A DNA stretch of 64,000 nt from Deltaproteobacteria bacterium (GTDB taxonomy: Bacteria > Myxococcota_A > UBA796 > GCA-2862545): assembly GCA_006226595.1 (NCBI GenBank), contig SBGP01000077.1, positions 1 to 64,000 of the forward strand, in the 5' to 3' direction. A program made the position numbers and the translations under genes. The notes below the pieces were generated by a model that saw nothing but the letters and a program-made list of their open reading frames with translations, ran no database searches and was not told the DNA's origin. This document shows, piece after piece, positions 18,622 through 27,447 of this stretch; the stretch's first letter is position 1, and each line of letters opens with the position of its first letter.

Positions 18622-19700
18622 TGCGTTCCGTCCTCCCGTGTCTTGTCCTGGTCGGCTGCGGTGGTGGTGCGGGTGACTCGTCGACGAGCTGCACTCCGTC
18701 GGACGACGGCTACGCGATGTTCTACGAAGACCGGGACGGGGACGGCGCGGGTAGCGCAGATGCCTCACAGGCCACCTGCGATGGCCAGCCCCCCTTTCCC
18801 ACCTGGGTGGCGACGGATGGCGACTGCGACGACACCGACGACACGCGGTTTCCAGGCAATCCGGAGCTCTGCAACGGTCTCGACGACGACTGCGACGACC
18901 AGGCGGACGAGGGACTGCCGTTCGTCGACTACTACGTCGATGGCGACGCCGACGGCTACGGCTCCGGCACCGCGACGAACGCCTGCTCGGACCCAGGGAC
19001 GGGCTTCGCGACCCTGGCGGGGGACTGCGACGACGGAGACGACCAGGTGAACCCCGGCGCCGCCGAGGTCTGCAACGGCTACGACGACAACTGCGCCGAT
19101 GGCACGGACGAGGGCGACCCCGTGGCGCTGTGTGCCGACGACGCCCCCGGCTCGTCGTGCGAGTTCGGACGTTGCCTGTGCGACCCGGTCCCGGTGTCGG
19201 AGGGGGCGTCGTGCGAAGAGGCCATCGACCTCGGCAGCATCGTCGAGGGCGATCCGGCAGAGGTTCGCACCTTCAACGCCCTGCCAGCCTACCGCGAGGT
19301 CTGGTACAAGTTCCGCGGGGTCGACGCGAACGGGGGCGCAGAGTCCGGCGACCCGGGCATGGACGAGTACCACGTGCGGGTGTGGCTGATCGACAACCCC
19401 GACGACCGCTTCGAGCAGACCGTGTACCAACGCTGTGGAGACCCGCCGATCAACGACCGGTGGACGTTCTTCGTCGGCGACAACGACTTCGAGGACGTCC
19501 TCGATACGCGCGCCACACGCGATGGCGTCCGCTACGGCGAGGCTCCCTGCTCCCAGCCGGGCACGTCGATAATTGGCCTCGATACGTGCTCGGACAACTC
19601 CATGGACTACTACGTCCGAGTGAAGCGGGTCGATGCCGCGGACCTGGCGTGCGTGTCCGGGACCATCGAGTTCAGCAACGGGGTGTATTCGGCGCAGTAG
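18618..19700 (+). CDS. MopE-like metal-binding-motif lipoprotein
   Basis: ATG 18618 overlaps the preceding TGA (ATGA); ATG 18603 and 18621 are alternatives. The 360-residue protein has a signal ending in LVGC (lipobox). Two or three MopE-type units follow (YEDRDGDGAG, DGDCDDTDD, ELCNGLDDDCDDQADEG, EVCNGYDDNCADGTDEG), the Asp/Cys motif annotated as putative metal binding. The C-terminal 200 residues are a separate, unrecognised domain ending FSNGVYSAQ. Coupling to the His-rich lipoprotein suggests a shared metal-related or surface role. Its 3' end is duplicated as a remnant at 7298-7384. Confidence 0.85.
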   Translation: MMRSVLPCLVLVGCGGGAGDSSTSCTPSDDGYAMFYEDRDGDGAGSADASQATCDGQPPFPTWVATDGDCDDTDDTRFPGNPELCNGLDDDCDDQADEGLPFVDYYVDGDADGYGSGTATNACSDPGTGFATLAGDCDDGDDQVNPGAAEVCNGYDDNCADGTDEGDPVALCADDAPGSSCEFGRCLCDPVPVSEGASCEEAIDLGSIVEGDPAEVRTFNALPAYREVWYKFRGVDANGGAESGDPGMDEYHVRVWLIDNPDDRFEQTVYQRCGDPPINDRWTFFVGDNDFEDVLDTRATRDGVRYGEAPCSQPGTSIIGLDTCSDNSMDYYVRVKRVDAADLACVSGTIEFSNGVYSAQ

Positions 19701-19912
19701 GTCGGGGCGTCGGTGAAGGCAGGCCCGTACCTGCCATCGTCGGCGTGCATGGGGTACCCCTCGTCGGGGCCGGCTCGCCACGCGAGCCGATCCCATCACT
19801 GGGCCAACGGCACGAAGACCGAACGTTTCTTGCGGTCGCGACCGGAATCGAGCGGGGCGGCCAGGCGGCGGTCCAATTCTCCGTTCGAAGATGAGCAGTC
19901 TTCGACCCTCCC
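19644..19912. repeat. gene-end duplications: 19644-19730 and 19839-19912
   Basis: The first block (87 bp, 3' end of the MopE-like gene plus 30 bases) recurs at 7298-7384. The second (74 bp) recurs at 6001-6074, where it encodes the C-terminus of the LamG lipoprotein. Here, read on the minus strand, it lacks the stop codon and the rest of the gene. Each locus thus holds one intact gene and a fragment of the other. Nothing else is seen in the roughly 400 bases between the MopE-like gene and the pseudogene at 20109. Confidence 0.7.
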
Positions 19913-20108
19913 CCGCGAGGCGACCCATCGAGTCTCAGGCCCAATGTCGCCGACACGATACCCACCACAGCGCGTCACCAAGCAAAGGAACGCTTCACGG
20001 TTCCGCGATACGCACGCCGTCGGCGCCAGAGACGGCGAACAACGTCACCGCTTCCAGCAACCAAGACCCGCTTCCGGATTGCGACGGTCGCCCTCCACCG
20101 GGCGTCTG

Positions 20109-20540
20109 TCACTCCTGGCCGTATTGGTCGTAGGCGTTCTGATACTGTTCAGCGAAGTGCTGGTCGCCCTTCTCGACGACGTCGGGCACGTCATCGATCA
20201 GTCCCTCCTTGAGCCGCTTCTGCTTGATCTCGTACCAGTGGTGCTCGGGGCCGTTCATAATGTCCATGATCCCACGCATGTGGAACTGGATCTCGCCGAG
20301 CACCTCGCCGGACAGCTTCACCATCACCTGAAGGTCACGGTAGTTGTTCGCCTTCGGATTGCCAAAGCGGTTGCGCACCCGCACGATCTCGCAGTGGGGG
20401 CTGTCGCCGAGAGCCTAGTCGGCTGCGAGGAGGTCCTCGAAGCTGTCCGCCACCACGGTGCCGCGCACGAGGTCGGTGACCGCCGAGGCATCCGCGTTGA
20501 GGCGCTGCATCTTGTCCTGGGCCCGCTTGCTCCGCGGCCA
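20109..20540 (-). pseudogene. RelA/SpoT-like nucleotidyltransferase fragment with in-frame stop
   Basis: The minus-strand frame reads KMQRLNADASAVTDLVRG and on to SFEDLLAAD, then TAG at 20415-20417, then in the same frame SPHCEIVRVRNRFGNP, NNYRDLQVMVKL, GEIQFHMRGI and HHWYEIKQK. These phrases fit the second half of a RelA/SpoT-type fold (TDLVRG; GYRD..V; EIQ.H; H..YE). No start codon lies between the amber stop and the conserved region. Nothing recognisable continues upstream, where the next gene begins on the other strand. I call it a truncated, stop-interrupted relic of an enzyme or toxin of that fold. Confidence 0.6.
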
Positions 20541-20588
20541 GCGAGAAGCTTCCCTACGCCACCCGGCGGCCGCAGCTAGGATGCGGCC

Positions 20589-21287
20589 ATGAGCGGAGAT
20601 CTCGAGCTGTCGTCGCGTCTGGTGGTGGAGCGGGTGCTCTGCGCCATCGCCGAGGAACAATTCGCACTGTCCGAGGCGACCCCGGAAGGCGTGAGTACAG
20701 ACTGGGCCTTCGAGCACGGCTGGATCTCCGGCGAGGAGTACGGCCGGATCCGGCAGCAGTGGGCACTCGCGGACAAGCAGGTGCAGCGTGACTGGGCCTC
20801 GATACAGCGCGTCGCCCGCGCGCTCCCGCAGGCATTCGGGGCGTGGTTTCGCCAGCGCATCTCGGCGCTCGAGCGCCAGGCGGCGAGGATCGAGGACGGG
20901 ACCGAGCAGCACTCGCACCGCAGCATCGCCGCTGCGCTGCACCTGGCCCTCGGTCCGAGGATGGCGAAGCGCAAGGGCTACCTGAACCACAGCTTCCTGT
21001 GGGCTTTCGAGCGCGTGGATCGCCGCCTCGAGGCCCACGCCGACCTCCTCGAGCCCCCCGGTCGCGCGTGGAAGCAGCTGCCGGATCCCGATGGGCTGTC
21101 TACCGCCGTGGCGTTTTTCAGGGGCCACCTGGCCCGCGACCGAAGCCGCGCGCTGTCCAGCCTGGACCTCACTGCACCACCCCCCGCCTTGCTGCTGCGG
21201 GTGCTCCAGGACGCGCGGGAGAACGATCCGAGCGCCAGGGTTCGAAGCGCCGCACGCGCCATCCTCGACGGGTCCGACCGGACGTAG
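20589..21287 (+). CDS. hypothetical helical protein
   Basis: A 232-residue soluble protein with strong GC3 bias, starting at ATG 20589 with AGGATG upstream. It is rich in Arg, Ala and Leu and mostly alpha-helical by composition; the middle (FGAWFRQRISALERQ, YLNHSFLWAFERVDRR) and a tail resembling HEAT-type packing (LRVLQDARENDPSARVRSAA) are the notable parts. There is no signal, membrane segment or named domain. It is convergent with the next gene. Its start abuts the truncated end of the RelA/SpoT-like relic, suggesting a rearrangement junction there. Confidence 0.7.
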   Translation: MSGDLELSSRLVVERVLCAIAEEQFALSEATPEGVSTDWAFEHGWISGEEYGRIRQQWALADKQVQRDWASIQRVARALPQAFGAWFRQRISALERQAARIEDGTEQHSHRSIAAALHLALGPRMAKRKGYLNHSFLWAFERVDRRLEAHADLLEPPGRAWKQLPDPDGLSTAVAFFRGHLARDRSRALSSLDLTAPPPALLLRVLQDARENDPSARVRSAARAILDGSDRT

Positions 21288-21300
21288 ACCCAGCGTCGCG

Positions 21301-21591
21301 TCAGTCCCAGCTGGGCGGCGGAGCTCCCCGTCGAGCCATGGCGAGGTAGGTCTCGATGTTCGGAATCATCGAGTCGAGAGCGACTGCAAGCTCGAAGTCC
21401 ACCATGGCGTCGGCGTAGCGCCCAGCCAGGTGCGCCGCGACTCCGCGTCCCAGGTACGCGCGCGCCCTCCAAGAACACAGCCCCGGTTCCGCCGGCATGG
21501 CGTCGAGCAAACGAAGGGCTTCCTCGAAGTCCTCGGCATCCAGAGCCTGTTCGATTGCCGTGAACACCCTCGGCCCCCAGGCGTGCGTCAT
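21301..21591 (-). CDS. small TPR-like protein
   Basis: A 96-residue protein from ATG 21591. Two helical hairpins with TPR character are visible: AIEQALDAEDFEEALRLLDA and the pair YLGRGVAAHLAGRYADAMVD/FELAVALDSMIPNIETYLAM (A at position 8, G-x-Y-x-x-A). It is likely a small protein-interaction module. A GCCTAAC box lies just upstream of the start (21607-21613), reading as GTTAGGC on the minus strand. It could be a decayed attC end, but the partner half is weak. Confidence 0.6.
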   Translation of the reverse strand: MTHAWGPRVFTAIEQALDAEDFEEALRLLDAMPAEPGLCSWRARAYLGRGVAAHLAGRYADAMVDFELAVALDSMIPNIETYLAMARRGAPPPSWD

Positions 21592-21709
21592 TCGTCCGAG
21601 TCGCAGCCTAACGCGATGTTCGCGGACCTCGAGGGGTCCGGCCAGCGGCCCTTCCTGCGCGGATGCGCCACGAGCGCGAGGAGCGGTTCGGCGTGCCCTG
21701 AGGCCGGGT

Positions 21710-22252
21710 CTACTGCTCGCAGGTCCACACGAGATCCCACGCGTACGTGGCCGCGCCCGTCGGCGTCGTTGACGTAGGTATGTCGGTGTGCTCGACGCCA
21801 TCCCCCCACGAGTACTCGACCACGATGGGATCGAAGTCCGAGCCCTGTACGCCGACCAGCAGATCGTCCTCGTCGAGCGTGGTCTCGCTGTGCTCGAAGC
21901 CCCCGTCCATGCCGTAGAGTCCGTCGGCGTCATCCGTGTCGAACTCCCTGACCACCACGCGCCAGGCCACCTCCTCGTCGTAGGTCCACGCCACGCGCCG
22001 GTCGGGGCTGCCATCTCCGTCGGAGTCGTAGGTGTAGTCAACGGCGCGACCGAGGTCATCGTAGGTGAACACCTCGGACAACCAGGCGCCATGGGGCAGG
22101 TCGCGCGTGCGGATGTCGCCCGGCTGACCCCACGCTGTGAAGGTCGCCTCGGCTGCGCGTCCTCCGCCCGTCGCGCAGTCGCAGTCGAGCCCTGGTCCGG
22201 CCGCTGCCGTTCGGGCGACCTCGGCGGAGGTCAGCGGTTGACGTGGCCTCAC
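21710..22252 (-). CDS. secreted-type protein with YD/RHS-like beta repeats, N-terminus uncertain
   Basis: A 180-residue ORF from GTG 22252. The body has FTYDDLGRAVDYTYDSDGDG and WTYDEEVAWRVVVREFD, similar to the YD-type beta-hairpins of the lipoprotein at 39143-39976, and ends in WDLVWTCEQ. Unlike that homologue, no signal peptide or lipobox precedes the repeats. The N-terminal 30 residues lie over a stretch (about 22140-22205) that on the plus strand resembles the right half of the attC copies in this window. The gene may have lost its original 5' end, or the start may be wrong. Confidence 0.5.
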   Translation of the reverse strand: MRPRQPLTSAEVARTAAAGPGLDCDCATGGGRAAEATFTAWGQPGDIRTRDLPHGAWLSEVFTYDDLGRAVDYTYDSDGDGSPDRRVAWTYDEEVAWRVVVREFDTDDADGLYGMDGGFEHSETTLDEDDLLVGVQGSDFDPIVVEYSWGDGVEHTDIPTSTTPTGAATYAWDLVWTCEQ

Positions 22253-22373
22253 GCTCGGCGCACTTCCGAGAACGTCGGTTGTTTCTTCCTTCCTCCTCTG
22301 GCCCGCGTTCGTGTAGGCTACGTTGAAGTGTCCGGCCTCTGCTCCGGGCCCGACATTCCATTCGGGAACCTAC

Positions 22374-24077
22374 GTGCATCGTACCGTCCTGCTCCTCCTC
22401 GGTCTGGCCTGTTCCCCTCTCGCGCGGGCCGACACCGGATACACCTACGTCGACGAGGACGACGACGGCTACCCCTCTGACGAGGACTGCAACGACGCCG
22501 ACCCCGACATCCATCCGGACGCCGACGAGATCTGCGACGAGATCGACAACGACTGCGACGGCCGGGTAGACGACGCCGACGACGACGTGGTGGGCGGGGA
22601 GACCTATGCGGATCGCGACGGGGACGGGTTCGGCAACCCCGACAACACCCGCTGCGACGCCGCCACCGGTATCTCCGACGCGAGCGACTGCGACGACCTG
22701 GATGCCGCCGTGAATCCCAACGCCATGGAGATCTGTGACGGGAGGGACAACGATTGTGTACCGGAGACGTCCGAGGACGGGCTCGTCCGACTGGGAACGG
22801 CGACCTACACCTCGATCACCGAGGCCATTGCTGCCGCGAACGCCGGGGCGACGGTCACGGTGTGCGACGCGGTCACCGAGCCCGTGGTCATCGACAAGGA
22901 CATCACCCTGCAGGCGCCGACCGGGGTGGTCTCCGTGCTTCGCCCGGCCGGTGAGACGTCGATCCTCGAGGTGCGGGGCGCCGCCGTGGACCTGGTCCGA
23001 CTGGCCCTTCGGGATGGCAAGGGCACCCTGGTCGGGAACGACCGGCTCGGCGGGGCGGTATACGCATCCGCCGGGAGCGAGCTGAACGTCGTCGACTGCG
23101 AGCTCACCGGCAACACCGCCGACCACGGCGGCGCGATGGCCGTCGTGGAGAGCAGCCTGACGCTCGACGGGTCGAACTTCGAGAGAAACACAGCCACCGG
23201 GCGCGGCGGGGCGCTCTTCCTCGCCCACGCCACCACCACGATTCGACAACCGCCCTCCTTCGCGAGGAACACCGCCGCCTATGGCGGGGGCATCGCCCAG
23301 GAAGGAGGAGCCTTCCTTCGCCCGGAAGCGGCGGAGCCCGAGCCCGTGAACATCTACCGCAACCGCGCCCTCGTCTCGGGAGGTGGCTACGCCCTGTTCG
23401 TCCCGGAGGCAGGTGACACCACGCTACTGGCCTCGGAGATCCACCTCGACGAGAACCACTCGGACGAGTCTGGCGGAGGGCTCTTCGTCCAGGCTGAAGC
23501 CGCGGTTTCGATCTACGGGCCGTACGTCTTTGCAAACACGGCCACGAACAGCGGGGGAGGCGTCCACGTAGAAGGGGCCGCCGTGCACCTGGAGCGCGTG
23601 AACATGCAGATCAACTCCGCGGGCCAGGGGGGCAACCTCGCCGTGGTCGACGCGGAGGTACTCTGGGACGACCTCCCCTCGGCCATCCTGGGGACGGCGG
23701 CCCTCGGCGGAGGCTTGCACCTCACTCGGTCCCGCGTCGAGGTCGTCGGGAACGGCCAGCAGGTCAACATCTTCGACAATCACGCCGAGCTTGGTGGCGG
23801 CGCCTACCTCGCGGACGAGGAGTCAGTGCTGCGGTCCACCAATGTCGGATGGGGGCAAGGCGGACCCGAAGACAACGCGGAAGACGACGTCTACTTGTTT
23901 CACGTGAGCACCCCGAAGTCCTACCGACGCTTTGGGAACCCCGAGACTTTCGTGTGCGACGGTGCTGTTCCCGAGTGCACACGGTCGGAGAGCTCCGGAT
24001 GTGGCTGCGGCACCACCGGACCGCAGCCGTCGTGGTTCCTGTGGCTCGCCATGGCCGGTGTGCGTCGCCGGCGCTGA
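22374..24077 (+). CDS. secreted beta-helix protein with MopE motifs and MYXO-CTERM tail
   Basis: GTG 22374 gives a 567-residue protein with signal MHRTVLLLLGLACSPLARA. ATG 22323 is the first in frame but leaves the signal internal. Two MopE-type Asp/Cys units follow (VDEDDDGYPSDEDCND, EICDEIDNDCDGRVDD, DRDGDGFGNP). Residues about 150-520 are a right-handed beta-helix with repeated GGA/GGG turns (RGGALFLAHA, GGGIAQEGGA, SGGGLFVQAE, LGGGAYLADE). The C-terminus is GCGCGTTG, a short hydrophobic segment and RRRR, a MYXO-CTERM signal. It is expected to be surface-anchored after exosortase-type processing. Confidence 0.88.
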   Translation: MHRTVLLLLGLACSPLARADTGYTYVDEDDDGYPSDEDCNDADPDIHPDADEICDEIDNDCDGRVDDADDDVVGGETYADRDGDGFGNPDNTRCDAATGISDASDCDDLDAAVNPNAMEICDGRDNDCVPETSEDGLVRLGTATYTSITEAIAAANAGATVTVCDAVTEPVVIDKDITLQAPTGVVSVLRPAGETSILEVRGAAVDLVRLALRDGKGTLVGNDRLGGAVYASAGSELNVVDCELTGNTADHGGAMAVVESSLTLDGSNFERNTATGRGGALFLAHATTTIRQPPSFARNTAAYGGGIAQEGGAFLRPEAAEPEPVNIYRNRALVSGGGYALFVPEAGDTTLLASEIHLDENHSDESGGGLFVQAEAAVSIYGPYVFANTATNSGGGVHVEGAAVHLERVNMQINSAGQGGNLAVVDAEVLWDDLPSAILGTAALGGGLHLTRSRVEVVGNGQQVNIFDNHAELGGGAYLADEESVLRSTNVGWGQGGPEDNAEDDVYLFHVSTPKSYRRFGNPETFVCDGAVPECTRSESSGCGCGTTGPQPSWFLWLAMAGVRRRR

Positions 24078-24126
24078 CCGCGAGCGAAGCACCTGTAGTA
24101 TTCCGGGCTTCAGCCGCGGAGGCACC

Positions 24127-24777
24127 TTGAAGACTCTGGAGTTCGCCAACCTGCTGCGTCCATGGATCGCCGCCTCCTTCGTTGCTGGTCCCGGGCTGCT
24201 GCTGGTCAGCGGCGTGCTCGCCGCGCTCGCCCCCCACGACACGACGTGGCAGGGCGTCTTCGGCCAGTACGCGGGGTACTGCTTCGTCATCTCGAACCTC
24301 ACCTCGGCCTGGCTCGTCGGGCGGGAGCGACCGCGTTTGGGATTGGTATGCGCGCTCTTGGGCTGGACCGGCGGTTCGGCCATGGTTCAGGCCTTCAGCG
24401 GCTACTTTGCGCTGGGTATTGCCGGAACCGCCGCCGGTTTCGACGCCCGCGCGACGATGGTCGCGATGACTGAGACGCCCTCCCTCGCGCTGATGGCAGG
24501 AGGCATGGTGGGTCTCTCAGTTCCCCTGTCACAGGTGGTGCTGGGTTGCTCACTGTGGGCGAGCGGCGCGGTGGGCCGAGCAAGTGCAGCCCTCATTGTC
24601 GCCGGCGGCCTGGTTTTCGTCGGCTCCCAGGCGGTGCTGAACAACACCGGAGAGTGGATCTCTCCGCTGTTGTTCCTCGGCGGCATGGCCCCCATTGGCC
24701 GGGCGCTCTGGACGGGGGCCATCCCCTGGCCCAGGCAGGGCGAGGAGACCGCAGCCAACCCACTTTCTCTGCGATAG
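24127..24777 (+). CDS. multi-pass membrane protein, hypothetical
   Basis: TTG 24127 is preceded by GGAGG at the right distance and begins just before the first membrane helix; the frame has no ATG until well inside. The 216-residue product has about six hydrophobic segments (IAASFVAGPGLLLVSGVLAAL; AGYCFVISNLTSAWLV; and four more) and short polar loops. I recognise no family or catalytic motif. It follows the beta-helix gene by 49 bases and may be co-transcribed with it. Function unknown. Confidence 0.7.
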   Translation: MKTLEFANLLRPWIAASFVAGPGLLLVSGVLAALAPHDTTWQGVFGQYAGYCFVISNLTSAWLVGRERPRLGLVCALLGWTGGSAMVQAFSGYFALGIAGTAAGFDARATMVAMTETPSLALMAGGMVGLSVPLSQVVLGCSLWASGAVGRASAALIVAGGLVFVGSQAVLNNTGEWISPLLFLGGMAPIGRALWTGAIPWPRQGEETAANPLSLR

Positions 24778-25090
24778 TCCCCGCCTAGACTCCTCGTGTC
24801 GTAGCCTCGGCGACGGGCGTCCACTGCCGCCCAGCACAATGGTCGACGCGCGTTGACGGACCGGGTGGGTGGACATAAGCGCGACGCGGTCGGGTCGATG
24901 CCGCGGGTGACGGATCAGGTCTCCCCAGAGTGCTGCAGAAGGGCCAAGGCAGGGGGGTGAGCGGTGCATCGGCGACCGCCTCGAGCCTGGCACACCGGCG
25001 CGTTATCCGCCTGCAACGATTGGTATCGATGACGCGTTTCGCCCACTGCCCTCGTGTGTAGGGGCCCTCCCCGAGCCTTGGAGCTGCCCC
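24778..25090. other. intergenic region with an isolated cassette-head fragment
   Basis: No gene is supported. Bases about 24933-24985 (GCTGCAGAAGGGCCAAGG ... GAGCGGTGCATCGGCG) resemble the sequence after attC2 (from about 3259). No attC is recognisable next to it. This may be a relic of a cassette excised or decayed 12 kb from the array. Confidence 0.4.
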
Positions 25091-25418
25091 ATGCTGACCA
25101 TGCTCACCCTCGCGACTGCCCTCGCTCGCTGGCTGCGGCCCCATGACCATGGAGAGATACGAGAGGCTCAGCCACACGGAGTTCTGCCGCGTGTTGGCCA
25201 TCTGCGAGTACATGGACCAGGAGAGCTGCGAAGCGTACTACCCCGAAGCAGACCTCGAAAACCCGTGGCACGCCGAGAACTACGATGCCGAAGCTGCCGA
25301 GGCGTGCATCGAGGCCCTGAAGGCCATCGACGAGTGTCCAGAGACCCTCCCATGGCTGGCGGGTCAACCCTGCGCCTACGTGTGGGGCAACGGGTGCCAG
25401 GGTGACTGTGCCTGCTAG
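25091..25418 (+). pseudogene. small Cys-rich lipoprotein split by a 4-bp duplication
   Basis: From ATG 25091 (GGAG upstream) the frame reads MLTMLTLATAL and then leaves a plausible signal peptide. The next frame, from before 25143 to 25418, gives a compact Cys-rich protein (FCRVLAICEYMDQESCEAYY ... GNGCQGDCAC). At 25121-25128 the sequence is CTCGCTCG. Removing one CTCG joins the frames as MLTMLTLATALAGCGPMTM, a proper lipobox. The gene is therefore a lipoprotein inactivated, or switchable, by a tetranucleotide duplication, unless the repeat is an assembly error. The downstream ORF alone would start at ATG 25143. Confidence 0.6.
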
Positions 25419-25567
25419 CTCGCAGCATCCCCGGTCGTAGGTGAGCGCCACGGCCTGGAAGTCGTCGACGCAGGGAGAAGGTCATTAGCAGGCGCTCCGC
25501 ACGTTCGGCGGAAGTGAGATGGCCTCCGAAGGCTGCACATCCGTCCGCCACGTGTGAGACGGGTCCG

Positions 25568-27190
25568 ATGATCAGCTTCTCCAACGTCACCCGCCAGCAC
25601 GGCGCCCAGGTCCTGTTCGTCGGGGCCTCCTTTCAGCTCGATCCCGGCGAGAAGGTCGGTCTCGTGGGGCCCAACGGCGCCGGCAAGTCGACCTTGTTCC
25701 GGCTCGTCATGGGCGAGGAGACCCCGGACGAGGGGTCCGTCGACCGCCCCAAGGCCCTCTCTCTCGGCATGTTCCGACAGGACGTGGGAGACTGGAGCGG
25801 CCGGACCGTGCTGGCCGAGACGGTCGATGCGGCCGGCGAGGTCGCCGAGCTCGGCCGCGAGCTGGCCGGCCTCGAGCTGCGCCTCGGCGACGTCGACGCC
25901 GACGACTTCGACCAGGTGCTCGAGCGCTATGGCGAGGTCCAGGACCGCTTCGCCGCGCTGGGCGGCTACGACCTCGAGTCGCGGGCAGCGGCGATCCTCG
26001 CCGGTCTGGGGCTCTCCCAGTCCCAGATCACGGGGGACGTGGGCGAGCTTTCCGGCGGGTGGAAGATGCGGGTCGCACTGGCCCGCATCCTGCTGCAGCG
26101 GCCCGACGTGATGCTCCTCGACGAGCCCACGAACCACCTCGACATCGAGTCGATCCTCTGGCTCGAGGCCTTCCTGCGCGACTACCCGGGCACCGTGGTG
26201 ATGACCTGTCACGACCGCGACGTCATGAATCGCGTCGTCGGGCGGATCCTCGAGATCGATGGCGGCGAGATCCGCTCCTACTCCGGGGACTACGACTTCT
26301 ACGAGGCCGAGCGAGCGCTCCACGCAGCGCAGCGGGAGGCCAGCTACGCCCGACAGCAGGCCATGCTCGCCAAGGAGATCCGGTTCATCGAGCGATTCCG
26401 GGGCCAGCCGTCCAAGTCCTCGCAGGTCCAGAGCCGCGCCCGCAAGCTCGAGAAGATCGAGCGCATCGATCCGCCCAAGCGCTTCGTCGAGCGGGACTTC
26501 ACGTTCAAGCCCTGCTCCCGCTCGGGCGACGAGGTGGTCAAGGTCCGCGCGCTGAGCAAGGCGTACGACGACCTGGTGGTGCACGATGGACTCGACCTGC
26601 TCGTGCGACGCGGCGAGCGCTGGGCCGTGATGGGCGAAAACGGCGCCGGAAAGTCCACCTTGCTGCGCATGATGGCCGGCGTCACCCAGCCCGACGCGGG
26701 CACGGCTGAGCTCGGCTCGTCGGTCAAGCTCGGCTACTTCGCCCAGCACCACACCGAGAACCTCACCGAGGGCCACACGGTGCTCGACGAAGTCCAGGCG
26801 GCCTTCCCCACGACCGGGCTCGGCGTTCTCAAGGGCCTGCTCGGGGGCTTCTCCTTCGGTGAGGACGACTTCGACAAGCCGATCTCGGTGCTCTCCGGCG
26901 GCGAACGCACCCGGGTGGCTCTCGCGAAGCTCCTGTACGCGAACCCAAACCTGCTGATCCTCGACGAGCCCACCAACCACCTCGACCTCGCCACGAAGCG
27001 CGCCCTCATCCGCGCGCTGTCGGCATTCGAGGGAACCATGGTCTTCGTGAGCCACGACCGCGCCTTCCTGCGGGCGCTCGCGGACCACGTGCTCGAGCTC
27101 GTGCCCGGCGACCCGCGCCTCTACCCGGGCACCTACGCCGAGTACGTGCAGACGAGCGGGCACGACGCCCCGGGAATGCGGAAGCTCTGA
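25568..27190 (+). CDS. ABC-F family ATPase
   Basis: A 540-residue soluble protein with two ABC domains in tandem and no membrane segments. Domain 1 has Walker A GPNGAGKS (about residue 34), signature LSGGWKMRVALA (about 160) and Walker B LLDEPTNHLD (about 183). Domain 2 has GENGAGKS (about 356), LSGGERTRVALA (about 441) and LILDEPTNHLD (about 464). The basic, helical linker between them (ALHAAQREASYARQQ to RARKLEKIERI) is the P-site tRNA interaction motif region of ABC-F proteins. Family members act on the ribosome as translation factors or antibiotic-protection proteins; it looks closest to the YbiT/Uup-like group. The start is ATG 25568, beginning MISFSNV. Confidence 0.92.
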   Translation: MISFSNVTRQHGAQVLFVGASFQLDPGEKVGLVGPNGAGKSTLFRLVMGEETPDEGSVDRPKALSLGMFRQDVGDWSGRTVLAETVDAAGEVAELGRELAGLELRLGDVDADDFDQVLERYGEVQDRFAALGGYDLESRAAAILAGLGLSQSQITGDVGELSGGWKMRVALARILLQRPDVMLLDEPTNHLDIESILWLEAFLRDYPGTVVMTCHDRDVMNRVVGRILEIDGGEIRSYSGDYDFYEAERALHAAQREASYARQQAMLAKEIRFIERFRGQPSKSSQVQSRARKLEKIERIDPPKRFVERDFTFKPCSRSGDEVVKVRALSKAYDDLVVHDGLDLLVRRGERWAVMGENGAGKSTLLRMMAGVTQPDAGTAELGSSVKLGYFAQHHTENLTEGHTVLDEVQAAFPTTGLGVLKGLLGGFSFGEDDFDKPISVLSGGERTRVALAKLLYANPNLLILDEPTNHLDLATKRALIRALSAFEGTMVFVSHDRAFLRALADHVLELVPGDPRLYPGTYAEYVQTSGHDAPGMRKL

Positions 27191-27447
27191 CCGACGGCCA
27201 CGGGCACACAGACGCACCAGCCGGCTGCTGAAAGTGTGCGACCCAGCGGCCTGACAGCGCGACGGCGGCCTTGGCAGCAGCGGCACACCCGGCGCGCCAG
27301 CTGGGACGCTGGTGCTGCTCACACTCGTGGGGCTCCGCGGTCGACGGCGCGCCTGACCCAGCCGAGCGTGGGTGAGAGCGTCGCGCCCGCGCCCCTGGAC
27401 CAGACGGTTCGGGCACGTCGCCAACCTCTCACCACCCGACGTGCGGG

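Noticed and set aside
21607-21692. GCCTAAC box with a partner GGTTCGGC 80 bases away, looking like a minus-strand attC between two minus-strand genes
   Set aside because: The R boxes pair with a mismatch and the inner arms (TTCGCGGACCTCG against CCTCGCGCTCG) do not give the single-base bulge seen in the other sites. The length is right, so it was noted but not annotated as attC.
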